Assembly (NCBI GenBank): GCA_021734785.1
Contig: JAIPIF010000007.1
Span: 1 to 46,971 of the forward strand
Source of the DNA: Candidatus Altimarinota bacterium
GTDB lineage: Bacteria; Patescibacteriota; Gracilibacteria; UBA4473
DNA: 46,971 nucleotides
Reading direction: 5' to 3'
Shown one piece after another: positions 1-7,824 of the stretch. The notes beneath the pieces are model-generated. The model was not told where the DNA came from and did not search any database. It saw only the letters and a program-made list of their open reading frames with translations. The translations under genes were made by a program, and so were the position numbers. Positions within the stretch are counted from its first letter, which is position 1; each line of letters begins with the position of its first letter.

Positions 1-261
1 CCTGGACGAACGGAATCCGGGACACGGTTCATCCAGGAAAAACTCATTCCCAAATTTGTGAATGGATCGATCGTGCTGTTGTTTGGACTTTCCACCTTTA
101 TGATCATCATCGGTGGCATCACGTACCTCGTCAGCGGCGGCGATCAAGAAACCGTCAAAAAAGCCAAAGACATCATCATCTGGGCGCTGATCGGCACGGT
201 GATCTCGGTGCTGGCATTTGCGATCGTCAAGTTTGTCGTCGGCATTGATTTTTACGGGTGA
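1..261 (+). CDS. T4SS pilin-like (TrbC/VirB2-type) small membrane protein, 5' partial
   Basis: The frame is open from the first base of the window, so the start lies off the left edge; it ends at TGA 259-261. The visible 86 residues hold two hydrophobic segments separated by a short polar loop with the sequence SGGDQETVKKAKD. This is the layout of the pilin/TrbC-like two-helix proteins (PF18895-like) that are abundant in CPR genomes and are thought to be subunits of a type IV secretion or pilus-like structure in the cytoplasmic membrane. A GTG at 58 could be a start, but the open frame upstream argues for a longer protein with a signal peptide. The family call rests on overall pattern only. 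Confidence 0.6.
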   Translation, partial: PGRTESGTRFIQEKLIPKFVNGSIVLLFGLSTFMIIIGGITYLVSGGDQETVKKAKDIIIWALIGTVISVLAFAIVKFVVGIDFYG

Positions 262-345
262 GGACAAAAAGAGGGGCAGAAGTCGGTTGACTTTTGCTCA
301 GAATTCCGGCACAAAGCAGGGGCATTTTTACGGTGAAGAAACTCA

Positions 346-1737
346 ATGACTGAACAAAAAAAGAGCTCAAGTTCAAAAAAAATGAACGAGCTCGATTTAC
401 AAAAGAAAGTCGTCCCCTCCGCTCCAGAAGCGGAGCGGTCCGTGCTGGGATGCTTGCTCCTGGACAAAGATGCCATTATAAAAATTGCCGATCTTATCGA
501 GTCGGTGGATTTCTATCACGATCATCACCGGTTTGTCTTTGAGGCGGTGATCGATCTGTTTCATCATTCGGAACCCATTGACCTGGTGACCGTTTCGACC
601 AAGCTACAGTCGCAGGGAAAACTCGAAATTATTGGCGGCCCAGAGTTTCTGGCAGAGCTGCAAAATGAAGTCCCCCTCCCGACGCATATTTTTCAGTATG
701 CACAGATCGTCAAACATCACGCCACCCTGCGAAAGCTGATTTCCGCCGGGCAAGAAGTCATGGCGCTGGGATATGACACCGAGCGATCGGTGGAGGAACT
801 TTTGGAATCAGCCGAGCGGCGAATTTTTGCAATTTCTCAGAAATTTATCCGCAATCGATTTATCCCGATCAAAGAAGTCCTGACCGCTTCGTACGAAAAA
901 TTCTGTGAAGTGGCAGAGCATCCCGAGCTCGCTGATAAAAACAGAACGCCCACCGGATTTCGTGATCTGGACAACAAGCTCAACGGCGGCTTCAGTCCGT
1001 CTGATCTGGTGGTGATTGCCGCGCGTCCCTCGATGGGAAAAACCGCGCTCGCGCTGGAGATGGCACAGACCGTCGCCATTGAAAAGAAAAAACACGTCGG
1101 CATTATTTCTCTGGAAATGTCCAAAGAACAGATCGTCGAACGCATGCTCTGTTCGCAGCTGGAGGTGGATTCGTGGAAACTCCACAAGGGCAAACTCGAG
1201 GAGCGTGATTTTGAAAAAATGGGTTCAGTGATGGACAAGCTCTCGTCGGCTCCGATTTTTGTGGATGATTCGATGGGCGGATCGCTAGTCGAGCTCCGGG
1301 CAAAGGCACGGCGACTTCAGATGGAATACGGACTGGACCTTTTGCTCGTAGATTATTTGCAGCTGATGTCCGTGCACAATTCGATCAACCGCGTACAGGA
1401 AATTTCTGAGATTTCAAGGAACTTGAAAGAGCTCGCCCGCGAGCTCCACATCCCGGTGATAGCGATCTCTCAGCTCTCCCGCGGCGTGGAAGCCCGACCG
1501 GACAAACGACCGATCATGTCCGACCTGCGTGATTCGGGATCGATCGAGCAGGACGCGGACATCGTGATGATGCTGTACCGTGACGATTATTACAACGAAG
1601 AATCCGAGCTCGAAAATCAGCTGGAGGTCAACGTCGTCAAACACAGAAATGGAGCTATTGGGCGGGTAAATCTTCTTTTTGATCGTACCCGAATGAAATT
1701 TGATGACCTGGATCGTGAGCAGCAGGCGGGGTTTTAG
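346..1737 (+). CDS. dnaB: Replicative DNA helicase DnaB
   Basis: This 463-residue protein is a full-length DnaB, the hexameric ATP-driven helicase that unwinds DNA ahead of the replication fork. An N-terminal helical DnaB_N domain covers about residues 20-125. The RecA-like motor follows, with Walker A ARPSMGKT at 226-233 and Walker B DLLLVD at 331-336. The LSRGVE motif is at 377-382, the DLRDSGSIEQDAD motif near 393-405 and KHRNG at 432-436. All motifs needed for ATP hydrolysis are visible. A weak promoter-like pair (TTGACT 287-292, CACAAA 310-315, 17-bp spacer) lies upstream. The gene ends with TAG, which shows that TAG is a normal stop in this genome. It converges with the SLH gene downstream with a 9-bp gap. 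Confidence 0.96.
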   Translation: MTEQKKSSSSKKMNELDLQKKVVPSAPEAERSVLGCLLLDKDAIIKIADLIESVDFYHDHHRFVFEAVIDLFHHSEPIDLVTVSTKLQSQGKLEIIGGPEFLAELQNEVPLPTHIFQYAQIVKHHATLRKLISAGQEVMALGYDTERSVEELLESAERRIFAISQKFIRNRFIPIKEVLTASYEKFCEVAEHPELADKNRTPTGFRDLDNKLNGGFSPSDLVVIAARPSMGKTALALEMAQTVAIEKKKHVGIISLEMSKEQIVERMLCSQLEVDSWKLHKGKLEERDFEKMGSVMDKLSSAPIFVDDSMGGSLVELRAKARRLQMEYGLDLLLVDYLQLMSVHNSINRVQEISEISRNLKELARELHIPVIAISQLSRGVEARPDKRPIMSDLRDSGSIEQDADIVMMLYRDDYYNEESELENQLEVNVVKHRNGAIGRVNLLFDRTRMKFDDLDREQQAGF

Positions 1738-1746
1738 TGGGGAAAA

Positions 1747-3192
1747 TTACTCGTCCCTGCACGCCCCATTCTCACAGTCACAAGAGAATAAAAACATTTT
1801 TACCTCTCCATCTTCACAGTACCACTCGACGAGTTTTTTTCCACTCCCTGGCGGCATTCCTTCTTCCTCAAGGCAATAATCTGAAAAAAAGTCACTCGAA
1901 ATGCCAGAGAGAGGAATATCTCCATAAATCCCTGTTCGCATATACACAGCCTTTCCTTTATCTGGATCTGAGCAGCCATTTGCCTCCATTTCCGCAATAA
2001 ATTGTGCTCTTTCTGCCTCTATCGCCTGTCGTTCTTCTGGGGTCGGCCGTTCAATGCTAAAAAGAAGCGGAGGAGAAGAAATAGGCCGGAGTGCCGATTG
2101 TTGATTTTCTTCGAGACAGGCCCCAAACTCACAGCCAAATTTACAAAGAACTACCTCTTTGTCCATTCCCTTCGAGCTACAAAAAGCTTCCATAAGATAA
2201 CAATCGTCCTCTCGACAAACTCCTTCTGGGGTACGACCGTAAAACTGTTCTCCTTTTTGAACGAGATAAGCAAAGCTTCCCGTCTGCTCCCCGAGCAATG
2301 TTACACACACATCTTGAACAAAGAAATTTTCTTCCTGAGTAAAGGTTTTTGCTGCTCGGAAATAATCTTTGCCCGCATCAAAATCTTTGCAGGTGGAGGA
2401 ATTGGGAACGACTTCATTTTCAGGATTTTCAATAGGATCTGGTGGCTCATTTCCCAGTACCTCCTGTGCGGTTAAATATTGATAAATCGCCACGGCAACT
2501 TCATTGCGTGTCATGTCCCGTGCTGGCTCGAGTGAACGAGAATTTCTCCGGGGGAAAAGTTGGTATCGAGGTACGACCCCTGCATACGACGCAAACCACG
2601 CCCCTTCTGGCACATCCCAGAATTCATGCGGCAAATCTTCTTCGAGAGAAAACGTTTTGACAAACATTTTCAAAAATTCCGCCGTATTGACTGTTTGTGC
2701 CGGCAAAAATCGACCATCAGGATAGCCGCTGAGGATACCTCTGTCAGCGGCTTCCATAACATATTTTTCGTACCATGCTCCCTGCGGTACATCCGAAAAA
2801 GTTCCTTGATTGCGAAGATTTCTGGGAGAAATGTTCTGAGAAAGCAACAAAAATTTTGAAAGCTCTGCTCGATTGACTGGTGCCGTTCCATCAAATCGTC
2901 CATCCGGACGTCCTTGGATAATATTCCTTCGCTGCAGTTCTTCTGCTGCTTGCGCTTCTCGTGTGCCAGCTTTCAAATCAGGAAAGGCGGAAAGCGTGTG
3001 TGAATTTGTCGAAGAGGACTGCTGAGATGGACGAAAAACAGAAGGAGTGGGAATAGGGTCTTCTTGTGTCTGGCAGTGAAAACTCGGACCAAAACATCGA
3101 GCTTCCGCAGAGACGGGGAAGAGCGGAATCAGAAAAAATACACACACAAAAAGTCTCTTTCTTTTCCAAAAGCAGGACAAAATATAATCCAT
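1747..3192 (-). CDS. Secreted S-layer-homology (SLH) domain protein with Cys-rich C-terminus
   Basis: The 481-residue protein begins with a basic stretch and a hydrophobic core ending in PVSAEA, a signal peptide with likely cleavage near residue 31. Three SLH-type repeats follow at about residues 80-118, 131-178 and 190-240, each with the typical pattern G(Y/R)PDGRF, then NRAE or NTAE. SLH domains normally tether proteins to cell-wall polymers. The remaining 240 residues contain about 15 cysteines, often in pairs such as CDCENGAC near the end, suggesting disulfides in an extracellular domain I do not recognise. A -10-like TATGAT lies about 30 bases upstream of the start, with no good -35. Convergent with dnaB. 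Confidence 0.8.
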   Translation of the reverse strand: MDYILSCFWKRKRLFVCVFFLIPLFPVSAEARCFGPSFHCQTQEDPIPTPSVFRPSQQSSSTNSHTLSAFPDLKAGTREAQAAEELQRRNIIQGRPDGRFDGTAPVNRAELSKFLLLSQNISPRNLRNQGTFSDVPQGAWYEKYVMEAADRGILSGYPDGRFLPAQTVNTAEFLKMFVKTFSLEEDLPHEFWDVPEGAWFASYAGVVPRYQLFPRRNSRSLEPARDMTRNEVAVAIYQYLTAQEVLGNEPPDPIENPENEVVPNSSTCKDFDAGKDYFRAAKTFTQEENFFVQDVCVTLLGEQTGSFAYLVQKGEQFYGRTPEGVCREDDCYLMEAFCSSKGMDKEVVLCKFGCEFGACLEENQQSALRPISSPPLLFSIERPTPEERQAIEAERAQFIAEMEANGCSDPDKGKAVYMRTGIYGDIPLSGISSDFFSDYCLEEEGMPPGSGKKLVEWYCEDGEVKMFLFSCDCENGACRDE

Positions 3193-3271
3193 TCACAAAA
3201 ATATGAAGTGCTTCCATCATAAACGAAATATCCCCGCTTGAATATTTTTTTGATTTTACCAAAAACTCAAG

Positions 3272-3447
3272 CCTCCGAGCGAAGCGGATGCTTCGCGAGG
3301 CAACATCCCAAGCAAAATCGAAGATTTTGCGCGGAGTGAGGAGCGGTGACGAAGCGCAGTGCGAGTGTCGCAGGTACGGGAAAACTGGGGGGGCCCGTCC
3401 CGACGTGTCGGGATGGGGAGAGGAAGAGCGGATGAAGTATGCCGACA
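3272..3447. repeat. Mosaic repeat, copy A
   Basis: Copy A starts with CCTCCGAGCGAAGCG and continues with a GCGAAG/CTTCGC hairpin, an AAAATCGAAGATTTTGCGCG block, a CGAAGCGCAGTGCGAG block and AGCGGATGAAGTATGC. It matches copy B (3478-3648) over most of its length. The two differ where short palindromes are swapped: copy A carries GTCCCGACGTGTCGGGA where copy B carries GCAGAATCGAAGATTCTG. Confidence 0.8.
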
Positions 3448-3477
3448 GTGCAAGAAAAAAATCCCCTCGTCTAAAAA

Positions 3478-3648
3478 CCTCCGAGCGAAGCGAGTGCTTC
3501 GCTACAAAAACCCCAAGCAAAATCGAAGATTTTGCGCGGAGTGAGGAGCGGTGACGAAGCGCAGTGCGAATGCCGCAGGTACGGGAAAACTGGGGCCCCC
3601 GCAGAATCGAAGATTCTGTGGGGAGAGGAGGAGCGGATGAAGTATGCA
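3478..3648. repeat. Mosaic repeat, copy B
   Basis: This is the second copy of the repeat at 3272-3447, nearly identical in the segments around AAAATCGAAGATTTTGCGCG and GAGCGGTGACGAAGCGCAG. It carries a different internal palindrome (CAGAATCGAAGATTCTG, 3602-3618). The alternation of constant and exchanged palindromic modules resembles mosaic intergenic repeat families rather than a tandem duplication. Confidence 0.8.
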
Positions 3649-3697
3649 GAGCTGCTGGCAAAGCCAGCCGCGAGGACAACGAAGTCCGCGACGACGA

Positions 3698-3717
3698 TGG
3701 TACAGGCGGAGGGATTC
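3698..3717 (+). repeat. 20-bp copy of the tRNA-Arg 3' end
   Basis: TGGTACAGGCGGAGGGATTC at 3698-3717 is identical to 11747-11766, the complement of the CCA end, acceptor 3' strand and part of the T arm of the tRNA-Arg gene. It may be a remnant of an earlier insertion at the same tRNA, or part of a repeat that captured a tRNA end. It lies 174 bp outside the composition boundary, so I do not take it as the active left junction. Confidence 0.75.
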
Positions 3718-3723
3718 TCTCAT

Positions 3724-3869
3724 CCCGCTCCGCGGGAAATCGAGGAATTTGACATCCTCCCCTTCGGCAAGCTCAGGGTCGGTGCAAATTCTCGAACCCC
3801 GGGTTCTCATCCCTCACCGTGCAAGCACGGCGAAATACACACGCCCTCTTCGAGGGCAAGTGCATTTCG
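3724..3869. repeat. Cluster of hairpins next to the island
   Basis: Three inverted repeats are visible. CCCGC-TCC-GCGGG lies at 3724-3736. CCGTG-CAAG-CACGG lies at about 3817-3830. A longer imperfect hairpin at 3831-3869 has arms CGAAATACACACGCCCTC and GAGGGCAAGTGCATTTCG. Between them, at about 3794-3808, is a CGAACCCCGGGTTC palindrome that resembles elements at 18614-18639 and 21530-21555. Confidence 0.65.
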
Positions 3870-3871
3870 CC

Positions 3872-3878
3872 TGGTACA
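3872..3878 (+). other. Candidate attL core (TGGTACA)
   Basis: TGGTACA here matches the seven bases at 11747-11753. Sequence to its left is GC-rich and host-like; sequence to its right is AT-rich like the island. It is in the same reading frame, relative to the recombinase, as the TGG TAC codons at 11747-11752, so excision at this core keeps the recombinase frame open. Confidence 0.6.
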
Positions 3879-3997
3879 CGCTCATAAACAGGTTTCAAAC
3901 CGATTACTATCAAGAAATTTTGGCACTTTACAAACAATTCAGAATACACAAAGAACTATTCCCAATAGAAATAATTAAGCAAAAGGCTACAATGTAA
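3872..3997 (+). other. Possible displaced 3' end of the serine recombinase gene
   Basis: The frame starting at TGG 3872 reads WYTLINRFQTDYYQEILAL and continues to TAA at 3995-3997, 41 residues in all. Joined at the core to the recombinase body (which ends SSKSSE before the tRNA) it would give ...SSEWYTLINRFQT. As I recall, many large serine recombinases end with a W..hh..hRT-like motif, and this tail fits it better than the tRNA-encoded tail does. In the integrated state the segment has no start codon of its own. This is an inference from frame, composition and motif. Confidence 0.5.
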
Positions 3998-4016
3998 ACA
4001 TTCCACTAAAGATGTC

Positions 4017-5249
4017 ATGAAGAAACAAAAATTAAATTTAGAGTTTGATATCCCTAACTTGGTAATTGCTATGTTCTTGTTGATAGAACATAGAAAACAA
4101 GAAAAATCTCAGAAGAAAATTCAAAAACGATACGAGGAAGGAAAGCTCTCACGATACTCAGAAATATCAATTGAAGGCTTAAATGAAAAAGAAAAGCAAG
4201 AAATCTTAAATGGTAGAAAGCACGAAGCTAAAAAAGAGGAAGGCATCTTTCATTATTCATTTATGTATATTGGGTATAAGGAAGAAAGAATCATAAATAT
4301 TCTTACTTATTTTCTACTTGATGAGCTTTTAGAAAAAATAATAGCAACTAAATATAAGGCTCTCAACTCAATAGATAGGGAGCTTGTTGAGGTTAGAGAG
4401 GTGGAAAAATCAGATATTAAAAAGCTCACACCATTAGATATTCCAACTCCTTTTATTGAATCTAAAGAATTTGAAGAAGCCGAAGAAAATGATGAATACT
4501 GGGAGTATGAAATCAAGGTTAATAGCTCAAAGTTAGAAAAGTTCGTAAAAGAAAACCTTAAACTATGGGAAGAATCTAAATTCTATACAGACTCAAAAAA
4601 TATAAGAAAATCCGAAGTACAACTAAAAGGCTTTGTAGAAGAATTATTTAAGCAACTAAACTCTTATCCAAGAGAAGGTTTAATAATTGAATATGAATTT
4701 GATGAAAAATTTTATGAAGATAATAAGGAAGAATGGTTCTTGTCTTGTCTTTTTTTAGAGAAAATTAAGTTGATTGAAATTTCAGAAATTAGGATTTATC
4801 GAACTCGTGTAGGGACATACGAAACGATATTCCTATTTATAAAAATCAATATCTTGGATGATTTTTTTGATACATTTGAATCAATTGAAAACATTGCTAA
4901 CTTTGATTTTAAGCAACTGATATCTGGTGAAAAAAGTGTTATCAAAAAGAAAGAGTTCCAACCTATCATAAATCTCAGCACAAGTACTTTGTCTGTTAAA
5001 AAATACAAAATCCCAATACGAAAGATGAGTAATCAATATCACTTATTGAGTGTTTTAAATAAAGATGTCTATAAAAATTGGGAATTTTCAGAGGTTGCAG
5101 AAATAATAGATAGAGAAGGACAATGGAAAAAATGGTATAATGTTGCAGACGCTATAAAAAAGAAGGTTGCAATAGAAACAAATGGTGAGGTGAAAGACTT
5201 TTTAATAACTACAACAAGTGCTGTTCAGATAAATCCTGAATACATTTAA
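4017..5249 (+). CDS. Unknown 410-aa island protein
   Basis: This is the first complete gene of the island. I do not recognise a family. The protein is rich in Lys, Glu and Ile, with no signal peptide or membrane segment. The N-terminal third has a charged helical stretch (about residues 28-75), and acidic runs occur near 150-160. The last 75 residues, with WEFSEVAEIIDRE and WYNVADAIKKKVA, look like a compact helical, possibly winged-helix, domain. It precedes the 50-aa, SpoVG-like and Rep genes, so a role in replication or control of the element is possible but unproven. The ATG at 4017 has no clear Shine-Dalgarno sequence. Confidence 0.7.
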   Translation: MKKQKLNLEFDIPNLVIAMFLLIEHRKQEKSQKKIQKRYEEGKLSRYSEISIEGLNEKEKQEILNGRKHEAKKEEGIFHYSFMYIGYKEERIINILTYFLLDELLEKIIATKYKALNSIDRELVEVREVEKSDIKKLTPLDIPTPFIESKEFEEAEENDEYWEYEIKVNSSKLEKFVKENLKLWEESKFYTDSKNIRKSEVQLKGFVEELFKQLNSYPREGLIIEYEFDEKFYEDNKEEWFLSCLFLEKIKLIEISEIRIYRTRVGTYETIFLFIKINILDDFFDTFESIENIANFDFKQLISGEKSVIKKKEFQPIINLSTSTLSVKKYKIPIRKMSNQYHLLSVLNKDVYKNWEFSEVAEIIDREGQWKKWYNVADAIKKKVAIETNGEVKDFLITTTSAVQINPEYI

Positions 5250-5307
5250 GATTTTTCAGATTTATCTTACAGAATCTTAAAACACAAGATTCCCATAATT
5301 GTTCTTG

Positions 5308-5460
5308 ATGATTTCATCAGAGCAAAGTTTTCAGAAAGCTATTGAAGGATTGTATGACCATCCTCTTTCTCAAGAAGAGAAAAATGAGGCGGTCGCAAAT
5401 CTGACAGGCTTTTTAAATGTTCTGATTGAAATTGACAAATCTCTTAACCAGAAAAAGTAA
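5308..5460 (+). CDS. Small 50-aa island protein
   Basis: An ATG at 5308 opens a 50-codon frame beginning MISSEQSFQKAIEGLYDH and ending DKSLNQKK. Its TAA overlaps the ATG of the next gene by one base (TAATG), a layout typical of translational coupling and the main support for calling it real. The product is predicted to be helical and cytoplasmic. I do not recognise a family. Codon use matches the neighbouring AT-rich genes. Confidence 0.6.
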   Translation: MISSEQSFQKAIEGLYDHPLSQEEKNEAVANLTGFLNVLIEIDKSLNQKK

Positions 5461-5753
5461 TGACTAAAATTTCTGAAATTCAAATCATACCTATTAAGCC
5501 ACAAAAAGGATTGTTAGCTTTTGCTAACTTTGTGCTTGATGAAAAACTATTTGTAAGCTCGGTTGCCATACACACTAAAATTGATGGCTCAGGTTATCGC
5601 ATAACCTATCCAAAAAAGAATCAGTTTGACCTTTTTCATCCTATAAATCGTGAAACATCAAAAACTATAGAAAAAGCGGTTATTTCTAAATTTAAAAATG
5701 TAATGAAACTTAATAATGATAGATACAATAGTCCTTTCGATACCACAAGATAA
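5460..5753 (+). CDS. SpoVG-like protein
   Basis: The 97-residue product matches the SpoVG layout (PF04026; usual length about 85-100). The N-terminal strand pattern SEIQIIPIKPQKGLLAFANF corresponds to the start of SpoVG. FHPINRETSKTIEKAVISKF, around residues 59-78, corresponds to the SpoVG HPIN..TR..I..AV motif with C-terminal helix. SpoVG proteins are small nucleic-acid-binding regulators, and SpoVG-like genes occur on phages and plasmids beside replication genes. It is coupled to the 50-aa gene upstream, and its last 38 bases overlap the replication gene downstream. A role as DNA-binding accessory or regulator of the element is inferred. Confidence 0.75.
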   Translation: MTKISEIQIIPIKPQKGLLAFANFVLDEKLFVSSVAIHTKIDGSGYRITYPKKNQFDLFHPINRETSKTIEKAVISKFKNVMKLNNDRYNSPFDTTR

Positions 5754-6873
5754 ATTCAAAATTCTTAATCATAGACGGTTCAACCCATCTACTGAAGGTC
5801 TTTTCGTGCCTCCATATACCGTAATGGGTGGGAAACCTTTTATAAAATCAGTGCAGAATCCTCCAAAATCAGCATTTAAAAATGGAGTCTATTTACCAAG
5901 ACTAACCGTTATTAAGGCTATTCGTAATAGTGGCTATGTTATTGAATTAAAAATAGAGTTATCACTTCCCAAACTTTTTTTTGGTAATAATTTTGATGAA
6001 TTGGAAAATAATAATTTTCTACGAATTATACGCCTGCTTAGCCGTGCTTTATATAGTATGGAAGTAGAAGTTGCTTTTGAAGATTTAGAAAATGCTTCAG
6101 TTTCAGCTATTCACTATTCAAAAAACATTCATCTAAAGAATTATACTTCGTGTTCTATGGTCTTGAGTGAACTGCAGAAAATAGACCTTTCTCAAAGAAT
6201 AGATGTTGGTTCTGAAAAATTCCGAAACGGTGGACACGCTTTACATTTTCATACCAATACCAGAGACCTTGTGTTTTACGATAAAATAAAAGACTTGGAG
6301 CAGGCTAAAGTAAGTGAAAAGCGTGCTATAGAAAAAGATAATCTAATTCAAATGGCACTCTTTGATGAGTTTCCAAATCCGAAAGCTCTTCAAGTCCTTC
6401 GGATGGAGCTACGACTTGGAAACCCTCAAGAAATAAAACGAACTTTCTCAAAAGTAGGAATAGAAACCGATTTAAGGTTCAATTTACTCTTCAAAAAACA
6501 TATTTCACAGAAGGTGCTTAAGCACTTCTGGGAACAAATTCAGGAATCAAGCCAAATTCTTAACTTTAAGACAGAAGGCGTGTTTGAAATGGCAGAAAGC
6601 CTCAAAGCCAATAACCCAAACTTAAAAGCACAGAAAATACTTGAATACATTGGTTTTCTTGTTTTGGGTAAAGAAGAAAGCACAAAACGCCTTAGGAGCT
6701 TCTTAGGCTATGAAGGCTCATCAAATGCTAATCGTAAGTGGTATGCTGTTAAAAAAGCTATTAAATCGCTCAAATATGACCGCAGGGGCAATTATCAGGC
6801 GTTAGATGAAGTAGGAAGTAGCTTGGTAAATTATGAGCCTACAAAGTTATGCAATTTTAATATAAACGAATAA
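5716..6873 (+). CDS. Phage/plasmid replication protein, gene II/X-like
   Basis: The 385-residue protein starts with MIDTIVLSIP, the usual opening of phage gene II/X-type and RstA-like replication proteins. It has a His-rich HALHFHTN segment at about 174-181 (HFH is a candidate HUH metal motif), FYDK at 187-190 and LRMELRL at 228-234, which recall the YxK and LRxELRL motifs of these families. Such proteins nick one strand to start rolling-circle replication. This implies a circular, self-replicating state for the island after excision. The start overlaps spoVG by 38 bases. The catalytic tyrosine cannot be assigned by eye, and the family call is by motif pattern. Confidence 0.7.
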   Translation: MIDTIVLSIPQDKFKILNHRRFNPSTEGLFVPPYTVMGGKPFIKSVQNPPKSAFKNGVYLPRLTVIKAIRNSGYVIELKIELSLPKLFFGNNFDELENNNFLRIIRLLSRALYSMEVEVAFEDLENASVSAIHYSKNIHLKNYTSCSMVLSELQKIDLSQRIDVGSEKFRNGGHALHFHTNTRDLVFYDKIKDLEQAKVSEKRAIEKDNLIQMALFDEFPNPKALQVLRMELRLGNPQEIKRTFSKVGIETDLRFNLLFKKHISQKVLKHFWEQIQESSQILNFKTEGVFEMAESLKANNPNLKAQKILEYIGFLVLGKEESTKRLRSFLGYEGSSNANRKWYAVKKAIKSLKYDRRGNYQALDEVGSSLVNYEPTKLCNFNINE

Positions 6874-6884
6874 ACTGATTTAGT

Positions 6885-7157
6885 ATGGTTAAAAATGTAA
6901 AAAAGATTTGGAATAGTAAAAAGTCGCTCAGAAATATCAATATTGGTCTAATGGGGGTTTTTTTAATTGGTATGTTTAAAGATGTTATGGGAAATGATTC
7001 TTATTTTTTGGCTTTTTTACTATTGGTCTTTAATGAATGGGGAGATGTTCGTACATATAGTATCAAGGCTTTAAGAATAATTTTTATCACCCTTTTGACT
7101 TTAGTTGCTTCTTATTCTATTTTTGGTAAGAAAATAATCTTAAAATATCTTCGATGA
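6885..7157 (+). CDS. Small membrane protein, 90 aa
   Basis: A basic N-terminus (KNVKKIWNSKKSLRN) is followed by two or three hydrophobic segments, at about residues 20-33, 40-50 and 62-80, and a basic C-terminal tail. The protein is predicted to lie in the cytoplasmic membrane. Its stop overlaps the start of the next gene by 4 bases (ATGA), so the two are probably translated together and may work as a pair. I recognise no family. Confidence 0.65.
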   Translation: MVKNVKKIWNSKKSLRNINIGLMGVFLIGMFKDVMGNDSYFLAFLLLVFNEWGDVRTYSIKALRIIFITLLTLVASYSIFGKKIILKYLR

Positions 7158-7822
7158 AAAATACCTTCTCACGCTTCTTATTTGTGCTTGCTATAGGGGT
7201 ATTATACCTTTTTATATCAAAGAATTATTTTGGTGAAAATATATCTGAAGAGAATATCCAAAAAATAGCAAAAGAAGTAGTTGAAAAGACCGAAGAAATA
7301 AACCAACCCCCAAAACTGGATTTGTCAGAATTTGAAAATGAATTTCCAGATGAAACAGACCAAAATATCATTTTGATGCCTCAAGATTATTCTTTTCCCA
7401 ACTTTCCTATAACTGCTCAAGGAGTGGCTAAAGAATCAAAGCTACTGAAAGTAGATGGTAAATTAAAATCTGCAACACTAAATATTTCAGCAAGTGCCAA
7501 CAGGCATTCGGCTGTTTACTTCTATATTGACGCAGGTTCAAAGGGCGGTCTTATTGATGCAACTCGCAATGAGAACGAATCAAGAATTGTTTCTGGTGGT
7601 TTTAAATATCAGGAAGATTATGAAAAATCCTTTGACCTTAAGTCGTTAAATGTATCAAACAAACCTCAGGGAAATATTAAAATTCCTGTTCTCGACATTC
7701 TAAATGACAACAAATGGCATCATTTTATAGGATTTGTTAATTCAGAAGGAGGAATCCTGAAAGAGTTTTCTATTGATTATGAATGTGAAAGTGTTTGTGA
7801 AATTAAAATTAAAAACCCATAA
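7154..7822 (+). CDS. Membrane-anchored protein with possible LamG-like extracellular domain, 222 aa
   Basis: A single N-terminal hydrophobic segment (about residues 7-22) is followed by an acidic linker with EENIQKIAKEVVEKTEE. About 150 residues of beta-rich sequence follow. The late segment NDNKWHHFIGFVNSEGG resembles the W-H-H strand and loop of LamG/concanavalin-like sandwich domains, but the match is short. Two cysteines near the end (CESVC) could form a disulfide. The product is probably anchored in the membrane facing outward. It is coupled to the 90-aa membrane protein by a 4-base overlap. Surface attachment or contact is a guess. Confidence 0.6.
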   Translation: MKNTFSRFLFVLAIGVLYLFISKNYFGENISEENIQKIAKEVVEKTEEINQPPKLDLSEFENEFPDETDQNIILMPQDYSFPNFPITAQGVAKESKLLKVDGKLKSATLNISASANRHSAVYFYIDAGSKGGLIDATRNENESRIVSGGFKYQEDYEKSFDLKSLNVSNKPQGNIKIPVLDILNDNKWHHFIGFVNSEGGILKEFSIDYECESVCEIKIKNP

Positions 7823-7824
7823 AA

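Larger units (their letters stand above)
3193..4016. other. 824-base gene-free stretch: palindromes, duplicated mosaic repeat and island left junction
   Basis: I see no credible gene here; the frames that stay open are forced by repeats. Positions 3200-3270 are AT-rich leader of the SLH gene. Positions 3272-3447 and 3478-3648 are two versions of one mosaic repeat. Positions 3698-3717 copy the 3' end of tRNA-Arg. Positions 3718-3871 carry several hairpins. At 3872 composition changes abruptly from GC-rich and palindromic to AT-rich, which I take as the left end of the mobile island. Confidence 0.7.

Noticed and set aside
3272-3900. CRISPR array or coding genes in the repeat patch
   Set aside because: There are only two long copies without regular spacers. 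The open frames on both strands follow from GC-rich palindromes and show no protein-like composition.
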